In this document: piece by piece, positions 16,493 through 25,238 of the stretch
How the letters are laid out: each line of letters opens with the position of its first letter
How positions within the stretch are numbered: the stretch's first letter is position 1
Assembly: GCF_034929435.1 (NCBI RefSeq)
Contig: NZ_JAYFUM010000006.1
Coordinates: forward strand, 245,144-309,143
DNA length: 64,000 bases
Source: Arcicella rigui
GTDB taxonomy: Bacteria > Bacteroidota > Bacteroidia > Cytophagales > Spirosomataceae
Reading direction: 5' to 3'
Position numbers and translations under genes: made by a program
The notes under the pieces: model-generated
Databases searched by the model: none
What the model saw: the letters and a program-made list of their open reading frames with translations, nothing else
Told to the model about the DNA's origin: nothing

Positions 16493-18358
16493 ATGAAGCA
16501 AAAGAACAAACGAATTCCCTACCTACCTTTACTTGCAGGAACTGTATTATTAAGTGCAAGTACTAATGTTTTGGCACAGGCTGAACAAGAATGGAAAGGT
16601 AAAATCACAAAATCGCACATTACTTCAACCCCATATAAAATTGATTATCTTAAAAAAGCCAAAGCTGGTTCACCCAATGTTGTGGTGATTTTATTAGATG
16701 ATGTTGGTTTTGGAGCATCAAGTGCTTTTGGTGGCATAATCAACACGCCAAACTTCGAGGCTTTGGCAAACAATGGCTTACGATATACCAATTTTCATAC
16801 AGCAGGTATTTGTTCGCCTACTCGTTCAGCCTTGTTGACTGGTCGAAACCATCATTCTGTGGGCATGGGGCTTTTTCCTCATTTCTATCTTTCAGCAGAT
16901 TATCCGGGTTATAATGGTCATATTCAACCAAACAAAGGAACTATTGCTGAAATTTTACGTGAAAATGGTTATAGTACTTATCAATTGGGTAAATGGCATT
17001 TAACGCCAGATGAAGAAGCTACTGACTTAGGGCCATTCGACCGTTGGCCTTCTGGTAAAGGATTCGACCACAATTTTGGTTTCTTGGGCGGAGCTACCGA
17101 CCAGTACAAACCTGATTTGGTAGAAGATAATCAACACATTAAACCAGACGGCAGACATCTAACGGCACAATTGACCGATAAAGCCATTAGTTATATCAAC
17201 AAACAAAAAAGTATCGCTCCTGACAAACCATTCTTTTTATACTTTGCTCCGGGAGCTACCCACGCACCGCACCAAGTTGCAAAAGAATGGAGTGATAAGT
17301 ACAAAGGAAAATTTGATGAAGGATGGGATGCTTTCAGAGAAAAAGTATTTGCTAACCAAAAGAAATTGGGGGTAATTCCTGCCAACGCAGTTTTGCCAGA
17401 AAGGAATGATTTTATCAAAGCTTGGAAAGATTTACCTGCCGAAGAGCAACATTTGTACGCTCGTTTCATGGAAGTATATGCAGGATTTTTGGAATACACC
17501 GATTATGAAGTTGGTCGTTTGGTGAATCATTTAAAAGAAACAAAACAGCTTGATAATACTGCTATTTTCCTGATTATTGGTGACAATGGCGGTAGTAAAG
17601 AAGGAACAGAGTATGGCGTAACCAATAAAAATTTACGCTTTGGAGCAGAAGGAATCACTCGTGAAGAATATAAAAAATATATTTTGAGCGAGTACGATAA
17701 AATTGGAACAGCCAATGTACTCCAAATTGCCAATTATCCATTAGGTTGGGCTCAGGCTACCAATACTCCTTTCAAATTCTGGAAAAGTGATGCCAATGCA
17801 GAAGGAGCAACACATAACCCTTTGATTGTGCATTATCCAAATGGCATTAAAGAAAAAGGAGAAATTCGTACACAATTCGGACATGTCACTGACCTTTTGC
17901 CGACCATCGAAGAAATTACAGGCGTAAAACAACCCGAAGTAATTAAAGGTATCAAACAAGACCCCATTCATGGAAAAAGTTTGGTGTATTCTTTTGGCGA
18001 TGCCAAAGCTCCAGAGCAACATACACAGCAATACTTTACCATTTTTGGCAATAGAGCAATTTATAAAGATGGTTGGAAAGCAGGAGCAGCACACCACCCA
18101 AATACTTTAGAGACATTTGGTTTTAGTGGTGAAAAACTCCCTGTCATTGAAAACAATCCTGATAAGGAAGAATGGGAATTGTATAATCTGAAAGAAGATT
18201 TCAATGAACGAGTAAATTTGGCTAAGAAGTACCCTGAGAAACTAAAAGAATTAAAAGCTCTTTTTGATGAAGACGCAGCCAAATACAATATTTATCCATT
18301 GATTGATGTACAGCACGCAGCTGAACGATATAAAATTCAATTCAGTAATAAAAAATAA
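16493..18358 (+). CDS. Cys-type arylsulfatase-like enzyme
   Basis: A 621-aa exported sulfatase from the ATG at 16493; a TTG six codons earlier is a less likely start. The signal peptide ends near VLAQA. ILLDDVGFG carries metal ligands, and C-S-P-T-R starts at Cys107, the residue to be turned into formylglycine. GDNGG follows mid-protein. Sequence and length differ from the two sulfatases at the window start, resembling the larger arylsulfatase group that acts on small aryl or alkyl sulfates. Cys107 is its only cysteine. A TonB receptor gene follows on the same strand. Confidence 0.95.
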   Translation: MKQKNKRIPYLPLLAGTVLLSASTNVLAQAEQEWKGKITKSHITSTPYKIDYLKKAKAGSPNVVVILLDDVGFGASSAFGGIINTPNFEALANNGLRYTNFHTAGICSPTRSALLTGRNHHSVGMGLFPHFYLSADYPGYNGHIQPNKGTIAEILRENGYSTYQLGKWHLTPDEEATDLGPFDRWPSGKGFDHNFGFLGGATDQYKPDLVEDNQHIKPDGRHLTAQLTDKAISYINKQKSIAPDKPFFLYFAPGATHAPHQVAKEWSDKYKGKFDEGWDAFREKVFANQKKLGVIPANAVLPERNDFIKAWKDLPAEEQHLYARFMEVYAGFLEYTDYEVGRLVNHLKETKQLDNTAIFLIIGDNGGSKEGTEYGVTNKNLRFGAEGITREEYKKYILSEYDKIGTANVLQIANYPLGWAQATNTPFKFWKSDANAEGATHNPLIVHYPNGIKEKGEIRTQFGHVTDLLPTIEEITGVKQPEVIKGIKQDPIHGKSLVYSFGDAKAPEQHTQQYFTIFGNRAIYKDGWKAGAAHHPNTLETFGFSGEKLPVIENNPDKEEWELYNLKEDFNERVNLAKKYPEKLKELKALFDEDAAKYNIYPLIDVQHAAERYKIQFSNKK

Positions 18359-18364
18359 AAAACG

Positions 18365-18397
18365 AACCTTAGGACTAATTAAAGAAGTCCTAAGGTT
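18365..18397 (+). terminator. Hairpin after the arylsulfatase gene
   Basis: Perfect 12-bp arms AACCTTAGGACT and AGTCCTAAGGTT with a 9-nt loop start 6 bp after the stop codon. There is no long T tract, so termination may be partial. Confidence 0.5.
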
Positions 18398-18423
18398 CAA
18401 CTCAGCTAAATGGTAAACCTATT

Positions 18424-18495
18424 ATGAATACGAAAAAAATCATTCATACCACCAATACAGGAACAGGTGTAGGTGGTATCATTTATTGCCTTTGA
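18424..18495 (+). CDS. Possible short Thr/Gly-rich leader ORF (23 codons)
   Basis: An ATG ORF whose core reads HTTNTGTGVGG. The DNA across this core forms a hairpin (ATACCACC at 18446-18453, GGTGGTAT at 18472-18479). It lies in the 436-bp gap before the TonB receptor. The composition recalls threonine-type leader peptides, but no biosynthesis gene follows and translation is unproven. Confidence 0.25.
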   Translation: MNTKKIIHTTNTGTGVGGIIYCL

Positions 18496-18614
18496 ATTTG
18501 AAGATAGAATTATATTTTACTGTTGAAATTGCTTGAAATACTTATCTAAATTTTAGTAATAAATAGATACCTTAAAACAATTTTGATATTTTTTTGCACT
18601 TTACTATGTTTTTT

Positions 18615-18647
18615 CTATATAGTATATCTTTTTTATATACTATATAG
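18615..18647. promoter_or_regulatory. AT-rich dyad upstream of TonB receptor
   Basis: Perfect 13-bp arms CTATATAGTATAT (18615-18627) and ATATACTATATAG (18635-18647) surround a 7-nt T-rich loop. It may be a regulator site or a cruciform. It shares the CTATATAG word with the dyads at 18731 and 34958. Confidence 0.45.
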
Positions 18648-18730
18648 ATTAAAATACTTAACTTGCATGCAATATAATTCAAGCAGTGTCTTGGAAAACC
18701 GTTCCGAGATTTTTTTTTAAAGACATTAGT

Positions 18731-18745
18731 CTATATAATATATAG
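18731..18745. promoter_or_regulatory. CTAT-N7-ATAG operator before TonB receptor
   Basis: CTATATAATATATAG is a perfect 15-bp palindrome around a central A and fits CTAT-N7-ATAG exactly. It ends 49 bp before the receptor start codon. No TTTG box precedes it, unlike sites A to C, so it may belong to a related regulator. Confidence 0.45.
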
Positions 18746-18794
18746 ATTTAATTCCTTTTAATTCTTAAATTTAAAAACAAAAATCTATCATTCA

Positions 18795-21359
18795 ATGAAA
18801 CAATTTTTCAAATCAACTTTGCTCTTATTGACAATAATTTTACCCTTGTTGTCATCGGCACAAGATAAGCCAACAATCAATGCAAGGATTTCAGGTAAAG
18901 TAATAGATTCAAAAACAAACGAACCTCTTGTAGGTGCTGCTGTACAAATCAAAGGAACTACCAATGGGTCAACTACAGATGTAAATGGTGACTTTGGTTT
19001 GATTACTGGCCAAAAACTTCCTTTTAGTGTAATCGTTTCATTTGTGGGTTATGTAAAAAAAGAGGTTGTGATTAGTTCAGATAAAGCTGTTATCAAATTA
19101 GACGAAGATGTAAGTCAATTGGCTGACATTGTGGTTTCTTCTCGTCGTCGTCAGGAAGCAGTACAAGATATTCCTATTCCAATCTCAGTAATTCGTGGTA
19201 CAACTGCAGAAGATGCAGGTGCTTTCAACGTAAACCGTTTGAAAGAATTAGTACCAACAGTACAACTTTATGCTTCAAATGCTCGTAACACTACTTTGAA
19301 TATCAGAGGTTTAGGCTCTACTTTTGGCTTAACTAACGATGGTATCGACCCAGGAGTTGGTTTTTATGTAGATGGTGTTTACTATGCTCGTCCAGCAGCT
19401 ACGGCACTTGACTTCGTTGATATTGAGCGTGTAGAAGTATTGCGTGGGCCACAAGGTACTTTGTTTGGTAAAAACACAACAGCTGGTGCATTCAACATTA
19501 CTACTCGTGAAGCAAGCTTCACTCCTACTGCCAGCTTTGAAGTAAGCTACGGAAACTATGGCTATATTCAAGCAAAATCTTCGTTCTCTGGGCCAATTAA
19601 TAAACAATTAGCGGCGAGAATCTCATTCTCAGGAACACAAAGAGATGGTTTATTTTACAATGTAAAAACTCAACAACGCACCAACGACATCAACAACTTG
19701 GGCTTGAGAGGACAATTACTTTACACGCCTTCTGACAACGTTAAAGTAACTTTCATTGGTGACTATTCAACACAAAAACCAAATGGCTATGGTTGGCCAG
19801 TGGCTGGTGTTGTACCAACTAAACGTGCAGCATACCGTCAGTTCAATGCAATTATTGCTGATTTGGGCTACCAACTTCCTTATACAAGTGCTTTCGACAG
19901 AGTTTTGGATTTAGATACTCCTTCAAAAGCTGACAACTCATTAGGCGGTGTTTCGGCTAACGCAGACATCAAAATTGGTAATGGTACTTTAACTTCAACA
20001 TCAGCTTGGCGTTTTTGGAAATGGACTCCACTAAACGACCGTGACTATACGGGCTTACCAATCTTTACGATTTCATCAGGAAACTCAGTACATGACCAAT
20101 GGTCACAAGAACTTCGTTATTCTGGTAAAGTAGCTTCAAATTTGAGTGGCGTAATTGGTTTATTTGGTTTATGGCAAGATTTAAAATCAGACCCAGTACA
20201 GACAGAAGAAGCAGGTTCAGCTCAATGGCGTTTCGCACAAAGTTCAACGAGTGCTTTATGGAAAACTCCGGGCTTGTTTGACAACTTCGGTATCCGTACT
20301 ACTAACAGAATCCAAAGTACAAGTTTGGCAGCATTTGCTCAAGTTGACTGGGCTGTGAATGAAAAGTTACACATTTTGCCAGGTATTCGCTACAACTACG
20401 ACAAGAAAACAGCCAATTACAGTAGAGTAACGTATGGCGGTTTACAAACTACCGACCCAGCACTTTTAGCACTTAAAAATGCCGTTTACACCAACCAAGC
20501 ATTTGACACTGAAGTAAGCGAAAGTAATGTGTCTGGTCAGGTAACATTACAGTACAAAGCTTCAAAAAGCATCAACGCTTATGGTACTTATGCCATCAGC
20601 TACAAGCCAGTAGGTATCAACATCGGTGGTCTTCCAACAGCCAACGGACAAGTACTTATAGACCTTGCTAAAGTAAAACCAGAAGGCGTAACTCACTATG
20701 AATTAGGTGTTAAGACAAGACCAACTTCAAACTCATTCTTGAACGTTGTAGTATTCAACGACGACATCAAAGATTACCAAACACAAGTACAAACTCCTGA
20801 ACCAGGTGTAAACAGAGGATACTTAGCCAATGCTGAAAAAGTACGTGTAAGAGGTGTAGAAGTAGAAGGAAACGTAAGATTAACGAACTTTACATTCAAT
20901 GCTTCAGTTGCTTATACAGATGGAAAATATGTATCATTCACAAACGCACCAGTACCTTTAGAAGAAGTTGGTAGTCCTCAGGCATTCAAAGATGTATCAG
21001 GTGGTGACTTGCCAGGTATCTCAAAATGGTCAGGTTCATTTGGTGGAGAAGCTACAACAAAAGGTGCATTTTTCGGATTAAAAGGAAATTATTTTGTAGC
21101 AGCAGATATTTACTTCCGCTCTAAGTTTTCATCAAGTCCATCACCGTCTCAGTACTTAAACATCGAAGGCTACTCATTATTGAACGGTCGTTTAGGTTTC
21201 AGAGCTTCAAATGGTATTTCGATTTATGTATGGGGAAGAAACCTTGCTAATACTAACTACTATGAACAATTATTAGCAGCTCCGGGTAGTGCTGGTCAGT
21301 ATGCAGGTATTATCGGCGACCCACGTACTTATGGCACAACTTTGAGATATTCATTCTAA
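18795..21359 (+). CDS. TonB-dependent outer membrane receptor lacking Met and Cys
   Basis: An 854-aa receptor with signal peptide (1-22), a CarboxypepD_reg-like domain (about 31-110), plug (ELVPTVQL to VEVLRGPQGTLFGKNTTAGAFNI) and a barrel ending LRYSF. It is shorter than SusC and has no SusD partner, resembling receptors for small ligands. The translation contains no methionine after the start and no cysteine. It follows the arylsulfatase, so import of a sulfate ester or other sulfur source is a reasonable guess. A strong terminator follows at 21423. Confidence 0.94.
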   Translation: MKQFFKSTLLLLTIILPLLSSAQDKPTINARISGKVIDSKTNEPLVGAAVQIKGTTNGSTTDVNGDFGLITGQKLPFSVIVSFVGYVKKEVVISSDKAVIKLDEDVSQLADIVVSSRRRQEAVQDIPIPISVIRGTTAEDAGAFNVNRLKELVPTVQLYASNARNTTLNIRGLGSTFGLTNDGIDPGVGFYVDGVYYARPAATALDFVDIERVEVLRGPQGTLFGKNTTAGAFNITTREASFTPTASFEVSYGNYGYIQAKSSFSGPINKQLAARISFSGTQRDGLFYNVKTQQRTNDINNLGLRGQLLYTPSDNVKVTFIGDYSTQKPNGYGWPVAGVVPTKRAAYRQFNAIIADLGYQLPYTSAFDRVLDLDTPSKADNSLGGVSANADIKIGNGTLTSTSAWRFWKWTPLNDRDYTGLPIFTISSGNSVHDQWSQELRYSGKVASNLSGVIGLFGLWQDLKSDPVQTEEAGSAQWRFAQSSTSALWKTPGLFDNFGIRTTNRIQSTSLAAFAQVDWAVNEKLHILPGIRYNYDKKTANYSRVTYGGLQTTDPALLALKNAVYTNQAFDTEVSESNVSGQVTLQYKASKSINAYGTYAISYKPVGINIGGLPTANGQVLIDLAKVKPEGVTHYELGVKTRPTSNSFLNVVVFNDDIKDYQTQVQTPEPGVNRGYLANAEKVRVRGVEVEGNVRLTNFTFNASVAYTDGKYVSFTNAPVPLEEVGSPQAFKDVSGGDLPGISKWSGSFGGEATTKGAFFGLKGNYFVAADIYFRSKFSSSPSPSQYLNIEGYSLLNGRLGFRASNGISIYVWGRNLANTNYYEQLLAAPGSAGQYAGIIGDPRTYGTTLRYSF

Positions 21360-21422
21360 TTTCCATACGCTCGCTTCAAAAGTAGATAAGAATTGAAGCC
21401 ACAAAAGGCTGAAAAACTCTTG

Positions 21423-21471
21423 AAGGCTGTCAAAAATATCAAATTGATTTATTGATATTTTTGACAGCCTT
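21423..21471 (+). terminator. Strong intrinsic terminator after TonB receptor
   Basis: Two perfect 20-bp arms (21423-21442 and 21452-21471) beginning AAGGCTGTC and ending GACAGCCTT are followed by a T run. This closes the sulfur island on its right side. Confidence 0.85.
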
Positions 21472-21629
21472 TTTTGTATTATACTATTATGTCTTTTTAG
21501 GCTGAAATAGAAAAATACTCATGGCATGACTTTCAGTAATTTTTGAGAAAAAGTAGGCTTTTGTCTGTCATGCCATGAGTGAGTAAAGTAAAATTAACCT
21601 ACGCCCTAAAATGTAAATGAATTTTTCTT

Positions 21630-21739
21630 TACCGAAATCAATGTCCCTATCGGGACATTGATTTCGGTAGAAAAACATAAGACCCTTTTCCCAAACGTAG
21701 TTCCGTAGGAACGAAATATATCGTTCCTACGGAACTACG
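21630..21739. repeat. Two REP-like perfect hairpins
   Basis: Hairpin 1 has 18-bp arms, TACCGAAATCAATGTCCC at 21630-21647 and its complement at 21652-21669. Hairpin 2 has 19-bp arms starting CGTAGTTCCGTAGG at 21696-21714 and its complement at 21721-21739. They resemble dispersed palindromic repeats of Bacteroidota intergenic regions. A weaker CTCC-TACGGAG element follows near 21775. Confidence 0.6.
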
Positions 21740-21847
21740 AGTATTTTGAGCGAATTTTACTACCGATATTGTACTCCTACGGAGTATTTAACTTTCGCTG
21801 TTGTTTAACTTTAGCACATTCTGACAGTCTGTAAGCGAAATATTTTT

Positions 21848-22700
21848 AAAACATAAAAGAGTATATCGCTCGCTATTCAAAAGCTTTCATTAGAATTACC
21901 ACATTAAGTTTTGGTATAAAAGTTCAATATGATACTTTAGTAGATATTTCAACAATATAAAATGCTCAACAAATCTCTTGTAGATTAGCGAGTTATACGG
22001 CGGCTTAAAAGACAACATCACCAACAATTAACAAAACAGTAAATGGCATTTTTAGTCTTCATTTTCATTCTTGTTCCATTTACTGGAATACCGTTGTTGG
22101 CTTGGTGGGGTACGAGGAAAAAAATATTCGGAAAAATAGTTGGCTACTTTTGGCTTGGTTTATTTGGACTATTTGTACTTGGAACAATAATTCGCTTATT
22201 GACCGACAAAAAGAAGCTCGAAAAAAATGACTACTACGGAGAATATATCGTTAATCATGACTACTTTCCGGGCAAACAAGCAGACTGGCAATACAACAAT
22301 TTTAGGTTTGAAATAAAAGAGAACGACTCTATTTACTTTTACGTGACAGACAGACAAAAAATATTGAAAACGTATCGAGGAACAATTACAACGACCAAAG
22401 CATATAGTTCGGAACGACTGATAATAAATATGGAGCAACCTGTTCACCACATTATGACAAACAACCCAACAACATATCGTAGTGCTTGGAGCTTTTATTT
22501 AGTATTTTACTCACAAAAATTTAACAACGTTTATTTCAAAAAAGGACAATGGAAACCACTTGATAAATAGGCAACTGCTCTAACATAGCTTAGGCAAAAG
22601 TGGGGCTTCTGTACTATCTTGACTCGCTTTGGTCGTTGGTTAAGCAAAAAGCTTTCCTAAGACCTAAAACATAAAAGAACATCTCGCTCGCTATTTAAAA
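21848..22700. repeat. Direct repeats of about 35 bp bracketing a small gene
   Basis: The stretch AAACATAAAAGA followed by TCGCTCGCTATT occurs at 21848-21882 and again at 22667-22700 with a few differences. The two copies are 819 bp apart and enclose the 175-aa gene at 22043. This is compatible with a cassette-like insertion, or with duplicated intergenic sequence. Confidence 0.5.
22043..22570 (+). CDS. Hypothetical membrane protein (175 aa)
   Basis: Two N-terminal membrane helices (about residues 3-20 and 31-50) are followed by a soluble domain with NDYYGEYIVNHDYFPGKQADWQY and a beta-rich tail. I do not recognise the family. It is bracketed by 35-bp direct repeats and lies in a run of small genes of unknown function, typical of accessory DNA. 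Confidence 0.6.
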   Translation: MAFLVFIFILVPFTGIPLLAWWGTRKKIFGKIVGYFWLGLFGLFVLGTIIRLLTDKKKLEKNDYYGEYIVNHDYFPGKQADWQYNNFRFEIKENDSIYFYVTDRQKILKTYRGTITTTKAYSSERLIINMEQPVHHIMTNNPTTYRSAWSFYLVFYSQKFNNVYFKKGQWKPLDK

Positions 22701-22813
22701 ACTTAAAGTGATACAAAACACTTTGCTTAACTAAGGTGAAGTAAACAGCAATTTTAACGACTTCGCCGATGTTGATATTAGAAAATTAAATTTAAACTCA
22801 ATAATAAATCACA

Positions 22814-23245
22814 ATGGGTAGATTTTTTCCTAATTTCAAATTGACTTATCTTATCGTAGGCTTGGTATTTATTATATTACCAATGGGGTTATTTATGAAA
22901 GGATTAATGCCAAGTATGGCTGAATTCCAAGTACCAAAATCTACGTTAGACTCTCCTCATTATTATGACGCTATCCTTTGGGTCTATATTCACATGGTTG
23001 TCATAGGGCTTCTTATTCTTTTGATTGGTTATTCCGTTGAAAATATCGGTAAACAGAAATTGATAACTGTATTTTTGTTTCTGATAACAATATTTTATAC
23101 TTATTTGGATTTCAGAAGTTCTGACTCAAACCTTGGGAATGCCCTATATAAAGGCGAATCGTCGATAGTACCTGCGTTTATTAGCTTATTCATCAATTTT
23201 CTTTTTCTGCAATTGCTGGTAAAAATGTTTCGCAATAGTAAATAA
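22814..23245 (+). CDS. Hypothetical membrane protein (143 aa)
   Basis: Four predicted membrane segments (about 10-28, 58-77, 85-100, 120-137) and few charged residues between them. No family recognised. The next gene starts 16 bp later, so the two are probably cotranscribed. Confidence 0.65.
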   Translation: MGRFFPNFKLTYLIVGLVFIILPMGLFMKGLMPSMAEFQVPKSTLDSPHYYDAILWVYIHMVVIGLLILLIGYSVENIGKQKLITVFLFLITIFYTYLDFRSSDSNLGNALYKGESSIVPAFISLFINFLFLQLLVKMFRNSK

Positions 23246-23261
23246 TCATCAAAAAATAATA

Positions 23262-23717
23262 ATGAGACAAATAAGCAACATACTAATCGGGCTGACTTTA
23301 TTCTTTTTCTCAGCTTGTGGACAAACAAAAACAGTCCAAAAAACTATGACTAAATTTGAAGCATTCAAAAACAAAGAGAAGTTTTTACAAGACAACTCCC
23401 AATTTTTTCCGGGAATCAGTAACCCAAAACTAAAACCGATTTTAACAGAAAAGATAAATTTATCCGCAGACGATTTTAAAGTATTAGCAGACAAGGGAAC
23501 AGCGACGGATGAGGAATATCAAGACGCTATTAAAAAGGGACTCGACCGCTTTGCAGACATTTATATCGACCTTGATACTGAAGATAGACAAAGAATATGC
23601 TTGTATTATGAAGAACTGATGGATATTGTAGCTCTTGAAAGTTCGGGTGGTCACTTGAACAATTTTATGTATGGCTTTGCCCCTACTAAAATATTAATAA
23701 TAAAAGGGAAACATTAA
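23262..23717 (+). CDS. Small lipoprotein, possibly DUF4844-like
   Basis: A 151-aa protein with a lipoprotein signal (FFFSAC, lipidated Cys19). The mature part has FFPGISNPKLKPILTEKIN and a C-terminal YYEELMDIVALESSGGHLNNFMYGF block, which resembles what I recall of the DUF4844 family of Bacteroidota; this assignment is from memory. It follows the membrane protein by 16 bp. Function unknown. Confidence 0.6.
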   Translation: MRQISNILIGLTLFFFSACGQTKTVQKTMTKFEAFKNKEKFLQDNSQFFPGISNPKLKPILTEKINLSADDFKVLADKGTATDEEYQDAIKKGLDRFADIYIDLDTEDRQRICLYYEELMDIVALESSGGHLNNFMYGFAPTKILIIKGKH

Positions 23718-23745
23718 GTGATTGACTTTTTACAAAGTCAATTAC

Positions 23746-24660
23746 CTAATTGTATAAAAAATCAAGTTGCTTTAGCCTCTTTTTTACCAATTTGTTCTTC
23801 ATCGGCTCAAATGTGGCGATAACCTTCCCTTCTTCTTTGACAGCAATCACAAAAGGTTGTTTGAGTTGATGGGTAAGATGATAAATAGTTATAAGTTCTG
23901 CAATATCTTCATACCAAGACGCCATTCCGTAAAGTGAAGGAAATGGGGTTTTCTTGAGTGATTTATAAATTGCTGGAGCAGTAGCCCCTGGTTGCACTTT
24001 ACCACTTCTGAAACGTGTTTTTTCTAAAATAGAATTGGTAAATTTTGCTGATGGAATATTAAATAAACGCCATATATTTTTAGTAAAAGCTGTATGAACT
24101 ACCAAAGAATCTACCTTTTCTGCTTTTGGCGAAAAGTTTAAAACAGCATCTACTACATGGGTGGCTTCATGCAATAAAACATATTGAATGGCGTCTAATT
24201 TTCCTGCTTCAATTTGAACTGACAATGCTGGATTATTGGTAGTATCAAACACAGATTTTTCCTTCCAAGTTGCCCACTCTGAAATCGTTTCGTTTAGAAT
24301 ACCTGCTCGAAAAGTAATGTTAAATTGTTTGGTAGAATCCCCCGTTTCTATGGGCGAAGTCAGAGCCGTATTGGGCATATTGTCCATGAAACTAATACTC
24401 TGTAAATGTTCTCTCAGCACTTTTTTATACAATGGAGGTAATATGGCAAAAGCTTGTTCTACTTTCTCTTTTTCAAGGGCTGTCAATACATGATTTGAAG
24501 GCTTCATCCCAGCTTCAATAAACATTTTAAAAACACTTTCTGGAGCTTTCAAAATACGATTTTCTGGAAATGTACTTCCATTACTTTTGATGGACTGTGC
24601 TGTCAGTTTATTCAATAATAGAGAAAAGAGAAGTACAAAAATTAGGTTTTTCTTGAGCAT
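23746..24660 (-). CDS. Exported putative zincin metalloprotease (HEATH motif)
   Basis: A 304-aa protein with signal peptide (1-21). The motif H164-E-A-T-H168 in a VLLHEATHVVD helix fits HExxH zinc peptidases, and Glu in WYEDIAELITIYH about 100 residues later could be the third ligand. I do not recognise a named family. It is convergent with the lipoprotein gene, 28 bp apart. Activity is inferred only from the motif. Confidence 0.6.
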   Translation of the reverse strand: MLKKNLIFVLLFSLLLNKLTAQSIKSNGSTFPENRILKAPESVFKMFIEAGMKPSNHVLTALEKEKVEQAFAILPPLYKKVLREHLQSISFMDNMPNTALTSPIETGDSTKQFNITFRAGILNETISEWATWKEKSVFDTTNNPALSVQIEAGKLDAIQYVLLHEATHVVDAVLNFSPKAEKVDSLVVHTAFTKNIWRLFNIPSAKFTNSILEKTRFRSGKVQPGATAPAIYKSLKKTPFPSLYGMASWYEDIAELITIYHLTHQLKQPFVIAVKEEGKVIATFEPMKNKLVKKRLKQLDFLYN

Positions 24661-24745
24661 ATAAATATTGATTTTAACAAAAGAAGCTGATAATCAGAAG
24701 TATTCACGCTTAATTTTAAAAGATAAAATAGTGGTTTAAAAAAAA

Positions 24746-25114
24746 CTACTCAATTCCTGAATCTAAGCGTTTTAAGATAACCGAACGCAAATATGCTTCA
24801 TTTTCATCACCCCATTGCCCCAAAGCTGAAAGTATTGGAATTAAAGTTTGACCAAATTCTGTAAGGCTGTACTCCACTTTTGGTGGAACTACAGGATATA
24901 TTATTTTAGAAACCAAGCCATGCTCTTCTAATTCTTTTAATTGAATATTTAACACCCTTCTGGAAGCATCAGGTATTTTTCGTTGAAGCTCGCTTGGGCG
25001 TTGATGCCCTTCATTGATAAACCATAACAAACGGATTTTCCATTTGCCATACAGCACTTCGCCAATCAAATCCAAACCACAATTGAGGTTCGGTAAAATT
25101 TTCCTTTCATACAT
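24746..25114 (-). CDS. HxlR-family transcriptional regulator
   Basis: From the ATG at 25114 the protein is 122 aa; an upstream GTG at 25132 would add six residues. The winged-helix features of HxlR are clear: GEVLYGKWKIRLLWFI, RPSELQRKIPDASRRVLNIQLKELEEHGLVSK, and a wing with VEYSLTEFGQTLIP. Such proteins often control a divergent oxidoreductase gene and sense electrophiles. Here the SDR gene at 25239 is divergent with a dyad between them. A TACTTTTG -7 box (25119-25126) ends only 5 bp from the ATG, so the mRNA could be leaderless. Confidence 0.9.
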   Translation of the reverse strand: MYERKILPNLNCGLDLIGEVLYGKWKIRLLWFINEGHQRPSELQRKIPDASRRVLNIQLKELEEHGLVSKIIYPVVPPKVEYSLTEFGQTLIPILSALGQWGDENEAYLRSVILKRLDSGIE

Positions 25115-25129
25115 AAAACAAAAGTAAAC

Positions 25130-25171
25130 CACAGTTCCAAACTGTGCAATAGGGGAAAAATTTATCCCTAT
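25130..25171. promoter_or_regulatory. HxlR operator candidates in divergent promoter
   Basis: CACAGTT-CCA-AACTGTG (25130-25146) is a perfect dyad lying in the spacer upstream of the regulator's TACTTTTG box (minus strand). A second dyad ATAGGG-N11-CCCTAT (25149-25171) faces the SDR gene. Both could be bound by the HxlR protein for autoregulation and control of the oxidoreductase. Confidence 0.55.
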
Positions 25172-25238
25172 CTGAATCGTATTTCCCTAATTGCTTTAGA
25201 ACAATGTACGGCTGAAATTTGCTCAAAAAAAACAAACA

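Noticed and set aside
21848..22810. Integron attC sites around the small hypothetical genes
   Set aside because: No clear RYYYAAC/GTTRRRY pair and no integrase gene; only simple direct repeats are visible.
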